From positions 53,111-117,110 of the forward strand of contig NZ_KB894592.1 in the NCBI RefSeq assembly GCF_000374545.1: a stretch of 64,000 bases of DNA. The letters run 5' to 3'. This DNA is from Anaeromusa acidaminophila DSM 3853. GTDB taxonomy: Bacteria > Bacillota > Negativicutes > Anaeromusales > Anaeromusaceae. The notes beneath the pieces were generated by a model, which ran no database searches, was not told the DNA's origin, and saw only the letters and a list, made by a program, of their open reading frames with translations. Position numbers and translations under genes: made by a program. This document shows, in pieces, positions 27,425 through 37,529 of the stretch; position 1 is the stretch's first letter, and every line of letters starts with the position of its first letter.

Positions 27425-27453
27425 ACTGCTTGCTCCTATCTTTAAAAAACGCT

Positions 27454-28380
27454 TTAGCGCTCTACACTAATTTGCACACGTACTTTAGTCGGCTGGAAAA
27501 CCACGCCCGGCTGCGCCTGCAAGTTCAATTCCCGATCTATATTACCATTCACCTGCGATAAGTCAATGATTTCCGTAGAAATATAAGGCATTCCGTCTAA
27601 CACAGCCTTATCGCCTTGCGCTTCTACCTTATTAGGCACAATTACCATACGGGTAATCTTGGTTCCCAACGGCAATTGCCCCTGGAAAGCGGCTTCCACA
27701 TCCAGTTGTTTCTTGATCTGCGGTTTAGACCAAGCAACAAGCACATGCGATACATCGGGTGTAATGGTGACGCCTTCCGCCATCCGGCCTTCACTATTTA
27801 AAGCCAAAATAGGAGCTTCCACTTCAAAGGAAGCATCCTTGCCGCTGGCGTCGACGGTTACCACGACCTGGCTGACCGCTGCTACAGCGCTGCGCAGACC
27901 TTCTATACGCACTTGTTTCACCGAAGAATCCGTCTTCACACTAGCCGTCTGCGGCTCTGGGCTGCCATTTAGGCGCAATTCTACAGGCACTACTTTAGAG
28001 ATAATCATTTCCAAGGTAATAGGTACAGGGTTCGGCTGAATCTCTAGCAATTCTACGCCGCTAGGCACATTGACCTGAAACCGGGGCGTATGCTTCCCTT
28101 CGCTCAGTCCCTTTAGGTCCAGCACCGCCTTCATATCCGCCGGATTCAAATACGCCACAGCGCTGCGCGGCCCTTTGACACGGACGCGCACGGTTTCCGG
28201 CAATTGATGCACTACTAAATCGCTGGCCAGATTGTGTACCTCTACAGGTACGCTATAGCTGACCTCTGCCGGCGGATTTTGTTCATTCATTACATAAAGC
28301 CACAAAAAAATAGCGGAAAAAAGCGCTAACAGCTTCATCGCCAAATTTCTGCGCAATAAGTTCGCCAATCCCTGCATCAC
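27454..28380 (-). CDS. cdaR: CdaR, YbbR-domain regulator of c-di-AMP synthesis
   Basis: CdaR is the extracytoplasmic partner that modulates the membrane cyclase CdaA. The 308-residue product has one N-terminal membrane anchor (LLALFSAIFLWLYVM, about 17-31) and then three to four YbbR repeats with recurring V-x-V-x(2)-x-G patterns such as VRVRVKGPRSAV and VRIEGLRSAV. The start is GTG 28380 (GGAGG at 9 bases, inside the end of cdaA) or ATG 28377; it is 3 bases after the cdaA stop, so the two are coupled. Downstream are the flavoprotein and glmM. Confidence 0.93.
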   Translation of the reverse strand: MMQGLANLLRRNLAMKLLALFSAIFLWLYVMNEQNPPAEVSYSVPVEVHNLASDLVVHQLPETVRVRVKGPRSAVAYLNPADMKAVLDLKGLSEGKHTPRFQVNVPSGVELLEIQPNPVPITLEMIISKVVPVELRLNGSPEPQTASVKTDSSVKQVRIEGLRSAVAAVSQVVVTVDASGKDASFEVEAPILALNSEGRMAEGVTITPDVSHVLVAWSKPQIKKQLDVEAAFQGQLPLGTKITRMVIVPNKVEAQGDKAVLDGMPYISTEIIDLSQVNGNIDRELNLQAQPGVVFQPTKVRVQISVER

Positions 28381-28383
28381 AGC

Positions 28384-29196
28384 TTATTGCCTCCAATTAA
28401 AGAAGTCCCCAAGACTCGTATGACGCTGCACAACCAAGGGCCGCAGCATTTCCTTCAAGCTTTCCGTATCTAAATAGCGGGTCAGCTTACCGGATCGCGC
28501 TACGGAAATCGTGCCGGTTTCCTCGCTGACTACCACCACTACGGCGTCCGTCTGTTCCGTTATACCGATCGCCGCCCTGTGACGCGTCCCCAGCTCTTTA
28601 CTTAAGCTGCGGTCTTCCGTCAAAGGAAGCAAACAGCCCACCGCCAGGACACGATTGCCGCGCAGTACCGCGGCGCCGTCATGCATAGGCGTATTAGGAA
28701 TAAAAATATTAATCAGGAATTCATTGGACACAATACCGTCAACTTTGATCCCTGTTTCCGTATAATCCCCCAAGCCAGTCTCTCGTTCCAGCACCAATAG
28801 CGCGCCAATTTTGTTTTTTGCGAGCACCGCAACGGCCTTAGCCATTTCCTGCAAGAAATCCTCGGTTTCTTCCTCATTCAAAAAGGCGTTCTTACGAAAC
28901 AACTTACCGCGCCCTAATTGCTCCAACGCTCGCCGCAGCTCCGGTTGAAACACCACAGGCAAAGCCACGAGCATAACAGTAACCGTCTTTTGCAGCAGCC
29001 AGTAGACCACATTTAAGCCCAGCCACTTGCTTCCCGCCGTAGCCAAAAGAAGCAGCATCAGCCCTTTTACCAATGCCGCTGCGCGAGTGTCGCGAATCAT
29101 ATAATACAACCGATATAATACAAAGGCAACTATAATAATGTCAATCACGTCAAGACCGCTCAACGTGGCCAGGATCACTTCAATTTGCGACATCAT
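28384..29196 (-). CDS. cdaA: Diadenylate cyclase CdaA
   Basis: CdaA makes the second messenger c-di-AMP from two ATP. The 270-residue product has three N-terminal transmembrane helices (about 1-95) and a DAC catalytic domain with both signature motifs, MHDGAAV (DGA) and GTRHRAAIG (RHR). c-di-AMP controls potassium and osmolyte balance and cell-wall homeostasis in Gram-positive relatives. It is the first gene of a leftward unit cdaA-cdaR-flavoprotein-glmM. GAGGGG lies 8 bases before ATG 29196. A clear promoter was not identified in 29197-29340. Confidence 0.96.
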   Translation of the reverse strand: MMSQIEVILATLSGLDVIDIIIVAFVLYRLYYMIRDTRAAALVKGLMLLLLATAGSKWLGLNVVYWLLQKTVTVMLVALPVVFQPELRRALEQLGRGKLFRKNAFLNEEETEDFLQEMAKAVAVLAKNKIGALLVLERETGLGDYTETGIKVDGIVSNEFLINIFIPNTPMHDGAAVLRGNRVLAVGCLLPLTEDRSLSKELGTRHRAAIGITEQTDAVVVVVSEETGTISVARSGKLTRYLDTESLKEMLRPLVVQRHTSLGDFFNWRQ

Positions 29197-29340
29197 GGCG
29201 AAAACCCCTCACGCTGCTCATACTCAGCCCATAAATTCATACATATTCATTTTTTATTCGTTCTTTAGCAGCTCAATCCCTTTTTACAAATTGATTTTTT
29301 TCGGTTGCCTTCAGCATTTTCTTGGTATAAGTGCAAAAAT

Positions 29341-29396
29341 GAGACCATAGACGGTCTCAAAAAAACCAGGTCCACGCTTTTACCGCATGGACCCGG
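29341..29396 (-). terminator. Tandem terminators after ilvE
   Basis: The first minus-strand hairpin (29366-29396) has arms CCGGGTCCA and TGGACCTGG (imperfect at the base) and a T7 tail. The second (29341-29358) pairs GAGACC with GGTCTC and ends in ATTTTT. They insulate cdaA from ilvE. Confidence 0.9.
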
Positions 29397-29406
29397 GAAA
29401 AAAGTC

Positions 29407-30480
29407 TTAAATTTTGGTTACTTCATCAACCCAACCGAACTTGTCGGCAATTTTGCCGGATTGAATACCTGTAACATGATCAAACAGCTTCTGCGCAAAA
29501 GGACCAGTCTTGTTATCGTGAATGCTGATCTTATGTCCCTTCCAGCAAAGCTCGCCTACCGGCGAGATAACCGCTGCCGTACCTGTGCCAAATACTTCTT
29601 CCAGCTGCCCTTTGGCATGAGCTTCGAATACTTCATCAATGGAAATAGCCCGTTCTTCTGCCGGTACGCCCCAGTCTTTACAGAGCTCCAACACAGTTCG
29701 CCGGGTCATACCGCCAAGGATGCTGCCATTCAGCGCCGGAGTAATGACTTTACCGCCAATTTTAAAGCAGATATTCATCGTACCTACTTCTTCAATGTAC
29801 TTGCGCTCACAGGCGTCGAGCCAGAGTACCTGCGCAAAGCCTTCTTTCTTCGCTTCAATCTGCGCTTTCAAGCTGGCTGCGTAGTTCGCCGGCGTTTTGG
29901 CTTCGCCAAGGCCGCCTTTGATAGCCCGTACATAATGATCTTCTACTTTGATGGCTACTGGATTAAAGCCTTCGGCGTAATATGCGCCGACCGGCGAAAG
30001 GATAATAAACAGCTTATAGCGGTCCGAACTTTTTACTCCCACGTAGGGATCGTCGGCAATAACAAAAGGACGTACATACAAGGACGTACCTTCGCCTTTA
30101 GGCACCCAGCGTTTTTCCAGTTCGACCAGCTTATGCAGTCCTTCCCGCAGCAGCTCCGTGTCCATCTGAGGAATACAGAGAATATCCGCCGAGCGGTTGA
30201 ACCGAGCAAGATAGTCGCGTGTCCGGAAAATGACAACACGGTCATCATCGGTTTTGAAGGCTTTAATTCCTTCAAAAATACCTTGGCCGTAATGAAGGAT
30301 CATAGCCGCCGGAGAAAGGTCAAAATCGCCATAAGGCTCAATCCGCGGCGAATGCCACCCTTTACCGGTCTCATAATCCATGACAAACATGTGGTCCGTA
30401 AAGTAGTGACCAAAGCCGAGCTTATCCTGCGGGGGAAGCTCCTTGGGTGTAGTTACCTTTGTTACTTTAATTTCCGCCAT
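29407..30480 (-). CDS. ilvE: Branched-chain amino acid aminotransferase
   Basis: The PLP enzyme transfers the amino group in the last step of leucine, isoleucine and valine synthesis or the first of their breakdown. The 357-residue product is of the longer fold-IV BCAT type: GFGHYFTDHMF, LHYGQGIFEGIKAF, SLYVRPF, the PLP-lysine region NYAASLKAQ (Lys near 206), WLDACERKYIEEVGTMN and the late GTGTAAVISPVG phosphate loop. It is next to argH, 60 bases away, but has its own strong promoter overlapping the argH end, so it need not follow arginine control. No T-box fits in the short leader. Confidence 0.95.
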   Translation of the reverse strand: MAEIKVTKVTTPKELPPQDKLGFGHYFTDHMFVMDYETGKGWHSPRIEPYGDFDLSPAAMILHYGQGIFEGIKAFKTDDDRVVIFRTRDYLARFNRSADILCIPQMDTELLREGLHKLVELEKRWVPKGEGTSLYVRPFVIADDPYVGVKSSDRYKLFIILSPVGAYYAEGFNPVAIKVEDHYVRAIKGGLGEAKTPANYAASLKAQIEAKKEGFAQVLWLDACERKYIEEVGTMNICFKIGGKVITPALNGSILGGMTRRTVLELCKDWGVPAEERAISIDEVFEAHAKGQLEEVFGTGTAAVISPVGELCWKGHKISIHDNKTGPFAQKLFDHVTGIQSGKIADKFGWVDEVTKI

Positions 30481-30539
30481 AGTCTGACTGCCTCCTTCTC
30501 ATGCATACAACCTGTAATAAGTCCGCTAGCATTAGACCC

Positions 30540-30569
30540 ATTATATATCGTTTTTTGTATACATGTCAA
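30540..30569 (-). promoter_or_regulatory. ilvE: Consensus sigma-A promoter of ilvE inside the argH 3' end
   Basis: On the minus strand, TTGACA (30564-30569) lies within argH codons and TATAAT (30540-30545) overlaps its stop codon, 18 bases apart. Both hexamers are perfect. Confidence 0.85.
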
Positions 30570-31959
30570 GGAAGCTTTGCTGTTTTCGGATAATTTCTTC
30601 TGCAGCTTCCATAGCCAGCTTTACCTGTGTCGGAGACGTGCCGCCGAAAGAATTGCGGTTTTCCACGCAAGTCTCCACCTTGATTGCTTCTAGGATATCT
30701 TCCTCGAAAAGCGTTGAGAACTGTTGGAACTCGGCGATGGATAAATCCATCAGCCATTTTTCCTGTTCAATGCAATACCGTACCGTCTTACCGACCACTT
30801 CATGAGCCTGGCGGAAAGGCAGCCCTTTTTTCACCAGGTAATCCGCCATATCGGTGGCATTGGAGAAATCATGGCGCACAGCCTGCTCCATCTTTTCCTG
30901 GCGTACCCGCAAGCCGCGGATCATGGCCGCATAGACCGCTAAGCTGAATTTAATGGTATCGATAGCATCAAACAAGCCTTCCTTGTCTTCCTGCAAATCC
31001 TTGTTATACGCCAACGGCAAGCCTTTTACCGTCGTCAACATGGCCATCAAGTGACCAATGACCCGGCCGCTTTTGCCGCGCACCAGTTCCGCCATATCGG
31101 GATTTTTCTTCTGAGGCATGATGCTGGAGCCTGTACAATGAGCGTCATCCAGTTCAATAAAAGCAAACTCCGCTGAAGACCAAAGAATGATTTCTTCACT
31201 GATCCGAGATAAGTGCACCATCAGGATGGACGCGAAGGAAAGGAATTCCAAAATGTAGTCGCGATCGCTTACAGCATCCAGACTGTTTTGGTACACTTGC
31301 GCAAACCCAAGCTGCTCCGCCACATAGTGGCGGTCGATCGGGAAGGTTGTGCCTGCCAGCGCTCCCGCCCCCAAGGGCAGAATGTCCGTCCGGCGCTGCA
31401 CGCCCTGGAGGCGTTCAAAATCCCGCGCCAGCATGAAAAAGTACGCCATCATGTGGTGAGAGAACAAAATCGGCTGCGCCCGCTGCAGGTGCGTGTAGCC
31501 AGGCATAATAACCTGCAGATTGTTCTGCGCCGCCTCTACAAAGGCCTTTTGCAAGTCTTCCAGCAGTTTCGCAATTTCGCCGATTTCCCGGCGCACATAC
31601 ATGTGCGTATCCACCGCCACCTGATCATTGCGGCTGCGCGCCGTATGCAGCTTGCCGCCGACAGCGCCGATGCGCTCGGTCAAGCGCTTTTCAATATTCA
31701 TGTGAATGTCTTCTAAAGACACTTCAAAGGAAAAATTACCGGCTTCAATATCCGCCAGAATGTCTTGCAGTCCTTGACGAATCGATGCGGCTTCTGCGTC
31801 CGTCAGGATGCCGCACCGCGCCAGCATAGCCGCATGGGCCATGCTGCCGGCAATATCTTCTCTGTACATTCTCTTATCAAAAGAGATGGAGGAGTTAAAC
31901 TCCTCCATCATGGCGTCGGTCGTTTTGGTGAAACGTCCACCCCACATGCTCTTACTCAT
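30541..31959 (-). CDS. argH: Argininosuccinate lyase
   Basis: ArgH splits argininosuccinate into arginine and fumarate, the final step of the pathway. The 472-residue product opens [20 protein letters not shown] and has the fumarase-superfamily signature [12 protein letters not shown] (catalytic Ser loop), plus [11 protein letters not shown] and TGYTHLQ-like [10 protein letters not shown]. Its ATG overlaps the argG stop (ATGA, 4 bases), showing coupling. It is the last gene of argCJBDFGH; its final codons contain the ilvE promoter, and no terminator intervenes. Confidence 0.97.
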   Translation of the reverse strand: MSKSMWGGRFTKTTDAMMEEFNSSISFDKRMYREDIAGSMAHAAMLARCGILTDAEAASIRQGLQDILADIEAGNFSFEVSLEDIHMNIEKRLTERIGAVGGKLHTARSRNDQVAVDTHMYVRREIGEIAKLLEDLQKAFVEAAQNNLQVIMPGYTHLQRAQPILFSHHMMAYFFMLARDFERLQGVQRRTDILPLGAGALAGTTFPIDRHYVAEQLGFAQVYQNSLDAVSDRDYILEFLSFASILMVHLSRISEEIILWSSAEFAFIELDDAHCTGSSIMPQKKNPDMAELVRGKSGRVIGHLMAMLTTVKGLPLAYNKDLQEDKEGLFDAIDTIKFSLAVYAAMIRGLRVRQEKMEQAVRHDFSNATDMADYLVKKGLPFRQAHEVVGKTVRYCIEQEKWLMDLSIAEFQQFSTLFEEDILEAIKVETCVENRNSFGGTSPTQVKLAMEAAEEIIRKQQSFLDMYTKNDI

Positions 31960-33173
31960 TTTATACCTGCCTCTTTTTGCATCAGTGCCCGCACTTTGAG
32001 CGGCAAGCCGAAGAGGTTGATAAACCCTTCCGCATCCGCTTGATTGTATACTTCGTCACGGCCAAAGGTAACAAAGCCTTCATGGTACAAGGAATACGGA
32101 GACTTGCTGCCGGCGCTCAGAATGTTGCCTTTATACAGCTTCATGCGCACAGTGCCGGTAACGGTTTGCTGCGTGCTGTCCACAAAAGCGTCCAGCGCTT
32201 CACGCAGCGGCGAATACCACATGCCGTCATAAACCAGTTCGCCGTAACGAATGGCGGTCTGCTCTTTGAAGTGCAGCGTCGCCCGATCCAGCGTAAGGTA
32301 TTCCAACTCGCGATGAGCATAGTACAAAATAGCGCCGCCAGGAGTTTCGTATACGCCGCGGGACTTCATGCCCACCAAACGGTTTTCTACGATATCCGCA
32401 ATGCCGATGCCGTGCTTGGCGCCAATGGCGTTCAGCTTGGTCACCAAAGCTACGCTGTCGAGTTTTTCACCGTTGACGCTGACAGGGATGCCTTTTTCAA
32501 AACCAAGTTCTAAGTACTCCGCCTCATCAGGAGCCTGCTCCGGATGATTGGTAACCATGTACAAATCCATCGGCGGCTCGTTGGAGGGGAACTCCAAGTC
32601 AGCGCCTTCATGGCTGAGATGCCAAATGTTGCGATCCATGCTGTACGGGCGTTTTTTAGTAACCGGCACAGGAACATTGTGTTTTTCCGCATAGTCGATG
32701 GCGTCTTCACGAGAACGAATGTCCCACAGCCGCCAAGGAGCGATAATTTTCAGATGTGGAGCCAAGGCTTTCACAGTCAGTTCAAAACGAACCTGGTCAT
32801 TGCCTTTACCGGTAGCGCCGTGAGCGATAGCGTCTGCGCCTTCTTTTTCAGCGATAGCCACCATGGCTTTGGCGATCAACGGCCGAGCGAAAGAGGTGCC
32901 CAGCAGATATTTTCCTTCGTATACAGCGCCGGCTTTCAGCGTCGGCCATACATACTCTTCCAGGAAGGGTTTCACCAAGTCTTCGACGTAAATCTTGCTG
33001 GCGCCCGAAGCAATAGCTTTCTCCCGAACGATATCCAGTTCGTCGCCTTGGCCGATATCGGCGCACATGGCGATAACCTCGCAGCCATTATAGTTTTCTT
33101 TCAGCCAGGGAATGATTACCGAAGTATCCAGGCCTCCCGAGTAGGCCAATACCACTTTTTTGATTTCACTCAT
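31956..33173 (-). CDS. argG: Argininosuccinate synthase
   Basis: ArgG condenses citrulline and aspartate using ATP. The 405-residue product shows the N-type PP-loop [11 protein letters not shown] at residues 10-20, the ATP/aspartate motif [14 protein letters not shown], and the late [26 protein letters not shown] segment. It lies 17 bases after argF and overlaps argH by 4 bases. The length and ends are normal. Confidence 0.97.
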   Translation of the reverse strand: MSEIKKVVLAYSGGLDTSVIIPWLKENYNGCEVIAMCADIGQGDELDIVREKAIASGASKIYVEDLVKPFLEEYVWPTLKAGAVYEGKYLLGTSFARPLIAKAMVAIAEKEGADAIAHGATGKGNDQVRFELTVKALAPHLKIIAPWRLWDIRSREDAIDYAEKHNVPVPVTKKRPYSMDRNIWHLSHEGADLEFPSNEPPMDLYMVTNHPEQAPDEAEYLELGFEKGIPVSVNGEKLDSVALVTKLNAIGAKHGIGIADIVENRLVGMKSRGVYETPGGAILYYAHRELEYLTLDRATLHFKEQTAIRYGELVYDGMWYSPLREALDAFVDSTQQTVTGTVRMKLYKGNILSAGSKSPYSLYHEGFVTFGRDEVYNQADAEGFINLFGLPLKVRALMQKEAGIK

Positions 33174-33190
33174 TGTAACTTCCTCCTCGC

Positions 33191-34123
33191 TTATTTGCCC
33201 ATTACCAGGGCCATGATGGCTTTTTGCACATGCAGCCGGTTTTCCGCTTCGTCAAAGACTACCGATTGCGGACCTTCCAGAACGTCTTCGGTAATCTCTT
33301 CGCCGCGATGCGCCGGCAGACAGTGCAGGACAATGGCCTTTTTATCGGCCGCAGCCAGCACTTGCTGGTTGATTTGATAGTTTTTGAAAACGGCCTGGCG
33401 CGCCACCTGTTCGCTTTCCATACCCATGCTGGCCCAGACGTCGGTGTAGAGAACATCCGCTCCGGCGGCTGCTTCCAGCACGTCTTGCGTCAGCTCAATA
33501 CGACTGCCGGTGTTTTGAGCCACCTGCTTTGCCGCAGCTACAATCCCCGCGTTCGGCTCGTATGCCGTGGGAGTGGAAACGGAAATATCCATGCCGAATT
33601 TGGCACAGCCATGCATCAGTGAGTGAACCATATTGTTGCCGTCACCGATGTAGGCCATCTTTAACCCTTTCAAAGAGCCTTTATGCTCTCGAATGGTCAA
33701 AAGGTCCGCCATCGCCTGACACGGATGCAGCCGGTCCGTAAGGCCGTTAATGACCGGAATATCCGCATACGCAGCCAGCTCTTCCACTTCCGCATGAGAA
33801 AAAGTGCGAATCATAATGCCGTCCAAGTAGCGCGATAGCACACGGGCCGTATCTTTTACAGGTTCGCCGCGGCCAATCTGCAGATCATTGGAGCTTAAAA
33901 ACAGCGCTTGCCCTCCGAGCTGCCACATGCCGACTTCGAAAGAAACCCGGGTGCGGGTGGAGGATTTTTGGAAAATCATGCCCAGCGTTTTACCGCGCAA
34001 GATCGGATGCGCCTCTCCTTGCTGTTGCTTTTTTTTCAAATCCGCCGCCACCGTCAGCACTTGTTCCAGTTCTTCCGTAGACCATTCCTGTATTGATAAA
34101 AAATCCCTGCCGTATAGGCTCAT
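33191..34123 (-). CDS. argF: Ornithine carbamoyltransferase (anabolic)
   Basis: ArgF makes citrulline from ornithine and carbamoyl phosphate. The 310-residue product has the carbamoyl-phosphate motif [12 protein letters not shown], the [11 protein letters not shown] motif and the ornithine-binding [11 protein letters not shown] loop. Placement inside the biosynthetic operon, without arcA or arcC, indicates the anabolic form. GCGAGGG precedes ATG 34123; argD ends 46 bases upstream. No carAB genes are in the window. Confidence 0.96.
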   Translation of the reverse strand: MSLYGRDFLSIQEWSTEELEQVLTVAADLKKKQQQGEAHPILRGKTLGMIFQKSSTRTRVSFEVGMWQLGGQALFLSSNDLQIGRGEPVKDTARVLSRYLDGIMIRTFSHAEVEELAAYADIPVINGLTDRLHPCQAMADLLTIREHKGSLKGLKMAYIGDGNNMVHSLMHGCAKFGMDISVSTPTAYEPNAGIVAAAKQVAQNTGSRIELTQDVLEAAAGADVLYTDVWASMGMESEQVARQAVFKNYQINQQVLAAADKKAIVLHCLPAHRGEEITEDVLEGPQSVVFDEAENRLHVQKAIMALVMGK

Positions 34124-34169
34124 GGCTATCCCTCGCTTTTTCCATTATACAAAGATATTCCTCACGCTG

Positions 34170-35369
34170 TCAAAACGCACCGTGTTCTTTCAGCACGCTG
34201 TCCAGAACAGCGATCACTTCTTCTATATGCGCTGCAGTAATATTTAGCGGCGGTACAAACCGCAGCACATTGCCTGCAGTGCAATTGATAATAATGCCTT
34301 TTTCCAGGCAAGCTTCCACAATGCCTCGTCCCTGGCCGGCCAGTTCCGCGCCAACAATCAGGCCGCGGCCCCGAACCGTAGTGATGATGCCCGGATATTT
34401 TTGCGCCAGCTGCCGCAGTTTGTCCTGCAGCAATTGCCCCAGCTTGTTGGCATTATCCAGCAGGTTTTCTTGCTCCATAGCTTCCAAGACAGCCAAGGCC
34501 GCCGCACAAGCCAACGGATTGCCGCCGAAGGTGCTGCCGTGATCGCCGGCATGAAATACCTGGGCCACTTCTTCTTTGGCCAAGAAGGCGCCAATCGGCA
34601 CGCCGCCAGCAAGCCCTTTGGCCAGAGTAACAATATCAGGCGTAATCCCTTCTTGCTCATACGCAAAAAAAGTGCCTGTCCGGCCAACGCCGGTCTGGAT
34701 TTCATCAAAAATGAGCAAAGCGCCATGTTTGTCGCAAAGTTCGCGTACCGCTTTTAAGTACCCTGCCGGCGGCACATGCACGCCGCCTTCGCCTTGAATA
34801 GGCTCCAGCAATACGGCGCAGGTCTTAGCCGAAACAGCCGCTTCCATCGCCGCCAAATCACCAAAGGGAACATGGGAAAAGCCCTGCGGCAATGGCTCAT
34901 AGCCTTTTTGGTATTTTTCCTGCGCTGTCGCCGTCAAGGTCGCCAAGGTGCGTCCATGAAAGCTATGCTGAGCTGTGATGATTTCCACTTTGCTCTCGCT
35001 TTGCAGCTTGCCGTATTTACGCGCCAGCTTCATCGCGCCTTCGTTCGCTTCCGCGCCGCTATTGGCGATAAAAACACGTTCCAAGCCGCTGCGCTGCGCC
35101 AGCTTTTGCACCAACGTAGCCTGCACTTCCGTATAGTACAGGTTGGAGCAGTGGATGAGTTTTCCAGCCTGCTCCGCCACAGCTTTTACCAGACCAGAAT
35201 GGCCGTGACCGAGAAGATTGACAGCAATACCTGCTAAAAAATCGAGGTATTTTTTGCCTTCGTTATCATATACATACGGACCTTCGCCGCGTTCCAAAAC
35301 GATGGGATATCTGGCGAACACCGGCAGATAATACTGCGCATCCAGCGCGATAACTGCATTCTTGTTCAT
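34170..35369 (-). CDS. argD: Acetylornithine aminotransferase
   Basis: ArgD forms N-acetylornithine from its semialdehyde using glutamate and PLP. The 399-residue class-III aminotransferase has NSGAEANEGAMKLARK, the SFHGRTLATLTAT motif, LLIFDEIQTGVGRTG (PLP-Asp) and the lysine region TLAKGLAGGVPIGAF, followed by HGSTFGGNPLACAAA. It begins 13 bases after argB. Some ArgD enzymes also serve lysine synthesis; nothing here decides that. Confidence 0.95.
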   Translation of the reverse strand: MNKNAVIALDAQYYLPVFARYPIVLERGEGPYVYDNEGKKYLDFLAGIAVNLLGHGHSGLVKAVAEQAGKLIHCSNLYYTEVQATLVQKLAQRSGLERVFIANSGAEANEGAMKLARKYGKLQSESKVEIITAQHSFHGRTLATLTATAQEKYQKGYEPLPQGFSHVPFGDLAAMEAAVSAKTCAVLLEPIQGEGGVHVPPAGYLKAVRELCDKHGALLIFDEIQTGVGRTGTFFAYEQEGITPDIVTLAKGLAGGVPIGAFLAKEEVAQVFHAGDHGSTFGGNPLACAAALAVLEAMEQENLLDNANKLGQLLQDKLRQLAQKYPGIITTVRGRGLIVGAELAGQGRGIVEACLEKGIIINCTAGNVLRFVPPLNITAAHIEEVIAVLDSVLKEHGAF

Positions 35370-35381
35370 TTTCTTTCCTCC

Positions 35382-36272
35382 TTAGCGCACCACTTCGCTG
35401 CCAATACCGCCGGAAGTAAAGACTTCCAGGAGCAGCGAATGCTGCTGGCGACCGTCAATGATATGCGCTTTTTTAGCGCCGCCCTTCAAGGCGCGCACGC
35501 AAGCTTCCACCTTAGGAATCATACCGCCGTCAATGACTTTATCAACAATCAACGCCTGCGCTTCTTCAAAGGTCAGTGTAGAAATAAAGCTGCTTTTATC
35601 GTTGAAATCACGATAAATACCTTCCACATCGGTCAGAAGCAGCAGTTTTTCCGCCGCCAACGCCCCGGCCACTTCACCAGCCACCGAGTCAGCGTTGATA
35701 TTGTAGCTTTCGTAATTTCGACCGACGCCGATTGGCGCAATAACCGGAATATATCCTTTATCAAGCAGATCATGGATCAACTGCGTATTAACACTAGCTA
35801 CGTCGCCTACAAAGCCGATATCCACTTCTTTAATTTCGCCGCCTTCATGGACTTTAGCCAAATGCTTTTCCGCTACAATCAAATCCGCGTCCTTGCCGGT
35901 CAAACCAACGGCTTTCGCGCCATGCTGATTGAAGAGGCTCACGATCTGGGAATTAAGCTTGCCTACTAGCACCATCTCCGCTACTTCCACGGTCTCTTCA
36001 TCAGTAACGCGCAGGCCGCTGACGAATTCCGACTGCTTGCCCACTTTCTTCAGCATCGCCGTAATCTCCGGACCGCCGCCGTGTACTACAACCGGCTTCA
36101 TGCCCAAACATTTCATCAGTACAATATCCTGAATCACGCTGTGCTTAAGTTCTTCATTCACCATGGCATTGCCACCGTATTTAACAACAATGGTCTTGCC
36201 CACAAAACGCTGAATATAAGGCAGCGCTTCAATTAATACGCCGGCTTTTTCTGCTGCTTCCATCATCTTCAC
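35382..36272 (-). CDS. argB: Acetylglutamate kinase
   Basis: ArgB phosphorylates N-acetylglutamate, usually the arginine-feedback step in organisms with the ArgJ cycle. The 296-residue amino-acid kinase has VVKYGGNAM, VVHGGGPEITAML and the late VDGGMIPKVEAC loop. An N-terminal helix of about 20 residues before the kinase core, as in arginine-sensitive hexameric enzymes, is present (feedback inhibition is inference). The start is GTG 36272 with GGAG 6 bases upstream; ATGs at 36266 and 36263 are alternatives. Confidence 0.96.
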   Translation of the reverse strand: MKMMEAAEKAGVLIEALPYIQRFVGKTIVVKYGGNAMVNEELKHSVIQDIVLMKCLGMKPVVVHGGGPEITAMLKKVGKQSEFVSGLRVTDEETVEVAEMVLVGKLNSQIVSLFNQHGAKAVGLTGKDADLIVAEKHLAKVHEGGEIKEVDIGFVGDVASVNTQLIHDLLDKGYIPVIAPIGVGRNYESYNINADSVAGEVAGALAAEKLLLLTDVEGIYRDFNDKSSFISTLTFEEAQALIVDKVIDGGMIPKVEACVRALKGGAKKAHIIDGRQQHSLLLEVFTSGGIGSEVVR

Positions 36273-36292
36273 TCGTCTCTCCTTTTGGCGGC

Positions 36293-37501
36293 TCAGGTAT
36301 GATACTCGCCGTTGATCTTAACATATTCATAGGAAAAGTCGCAGGTCCAAACCGTGGCTTCCGCAGATCCCACGCCCAGATCGACCGTTACGACGATATC
36401 GTGCTGCTGCATGACTTTCTGCAGCGCCTCTTCATCGGCACTGGCTTGCATGCCGCCTTTTACTACTTGCTCAGCTCCCAGCCAAACCGCCAGTTTCTCC
36501 GGAACAATATTGGTTTCAGAATAGCCTACTGCCGAAACAATACGCCCCCAGTTGGGATCCTGACCAAAGAAAGCCGTTTTCACCAAGGGGGATTTTGCAA
36601 TGGTCATCGCCGCTTTTTTAGCTTCGTAGAAGCTAATGGCGCCTTTCACCTGAACTTCCAGGAACTTCGTCGCACCTTCACCGTCTCTGGCAATGGCTTT
36701 GGCCAAGAAAACGCATACTGCATGCAGCGCTGTCAGGAAGGTCATGTAATCTTCCGTATCCACCCGGTCTACAACCGCATTGCCCGCCAAACCGTTGGCC
36801 AATACCGTCACCATATCATTGGTGCTGGTATCGCCGTCAACGCTGATCATATTAAAGGAAACCTGGATGCAGTATGCAAGAGCCTGCTGCAAAACAGGCT
36901 GCGAAATAGCTGCGTCAGTGGTAATAAACGCCAGCATGGTCGCCATATTGGGATGAATCATGCCCGATCCCTTAGCTACGCCACCGATGCGCACGGTTTT
37001 ACCGCCTAATTGCAGTTCTACCGCAATGGCTTTAGAAAAAGTATCGGTCGTCATAATGGCCTTGCCGGCGTTCTTCTCGCCATCCACGGAAAGCTCCGCC
37101 GCCGCTTTCGCAATGCCTTGCTTCACTTTATCCATGGGAAGCTCCACGCCAATCACGCCCGTAGAAGCCACAAATATTTCGCTGGCGTCTACATTCAGAG
37201 CTTTAGCCGCTTCCGCCGCCATTTCTCTAGCGTCAGCCATGCCCTGTTCGCCTGTGCAGGCATTGGCGCAGCCGGCGTTAACCACGATGGCTTTCGCCTG
37301 GCCTTTGGCCGCCACTTCTTTCGATACAGCCACAGGCGCCGCCGCCATAGTATTCAGAGTAAATGTCGCCGCTGCTGTAGCCGGCACGTCGCTGACAATC
37401 AGCGCTACATCCTCTTTACCGCTTTTCTTAATGCCGGCTTTTACGCCAGCTGCCTTAAATCCTTTGGGAGCTGTAATACTGCCTGGTATTTCTTTCAACA
37501 T
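36293..37501 (-). CDS. argJ: Bifunctional glutamate N-acetyltransferase/ornithine acetyltransferase
   Basis: ArgJ recycles the acetyl group from acetylornithine to glutamate and may also acetylate glutamate from acetyl-CoA. The 402-residue precursor cleaves itself before the Thr in ASTGVIGVELPMD (about residue 180) into alpha and beta chains. NAGCANACTG upstream and the GDTSTNDMV-type segment downstream are family marks. AGGAGG precedes ATG 37501. The presence of argJ, with no argA or argE here, indicates the cyclic pathway. Confidence 0.96.
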   Translation of the reverse strand: MLKEIPGSITAPKGFKAAGVKAGIKKSGKEDVALIVSDVPATAAATFTLNTMAAAPVAVSKEVAAKGQAKAIVVNAGCANACTGEQGMADAREMAAEAAKALNVDASEIFVASTGVIGVELPMDKVKQGIAKAAAELSVDGEKNAGKAIMTTDTFSKAIAVELQLGGKTVRIGGVAKGSGMIHPNMATMLAFITTDAAISQPVLQQALAYCIQVSFNMISVDGDTSTNDMVTVLANGLAGNAVVDRVDTEDYMTFLTALHAVCVFLAKAIARDGEGATKFLEVQVKGAISFYEAKKAAMTIAKSPLVKTAFFGQDPNWGRIVSAVGYSETNIVPEKLAVWLGAEQVVKGGMQASADEEALQKVMQQHDIVVTVDLGVGSAEATVWTCDFSYEYVKINGEYHT

Positions 37502-37529
37502 GCTATAGTTCCTCCTCTAATTTGCTTGT

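Noticed and set aside
30481..30540. T-box leucine/isoleucine riboswitch before ilvE
   Set aside because: The leader is only about 50 nt and lacks T-box motifs.
29305..30693. 462-codon plus-strand open frame opposite ilvE
   Set aside because: Antisense shadow of a clear aminotransferase gene, crossing its terminators and promoter.
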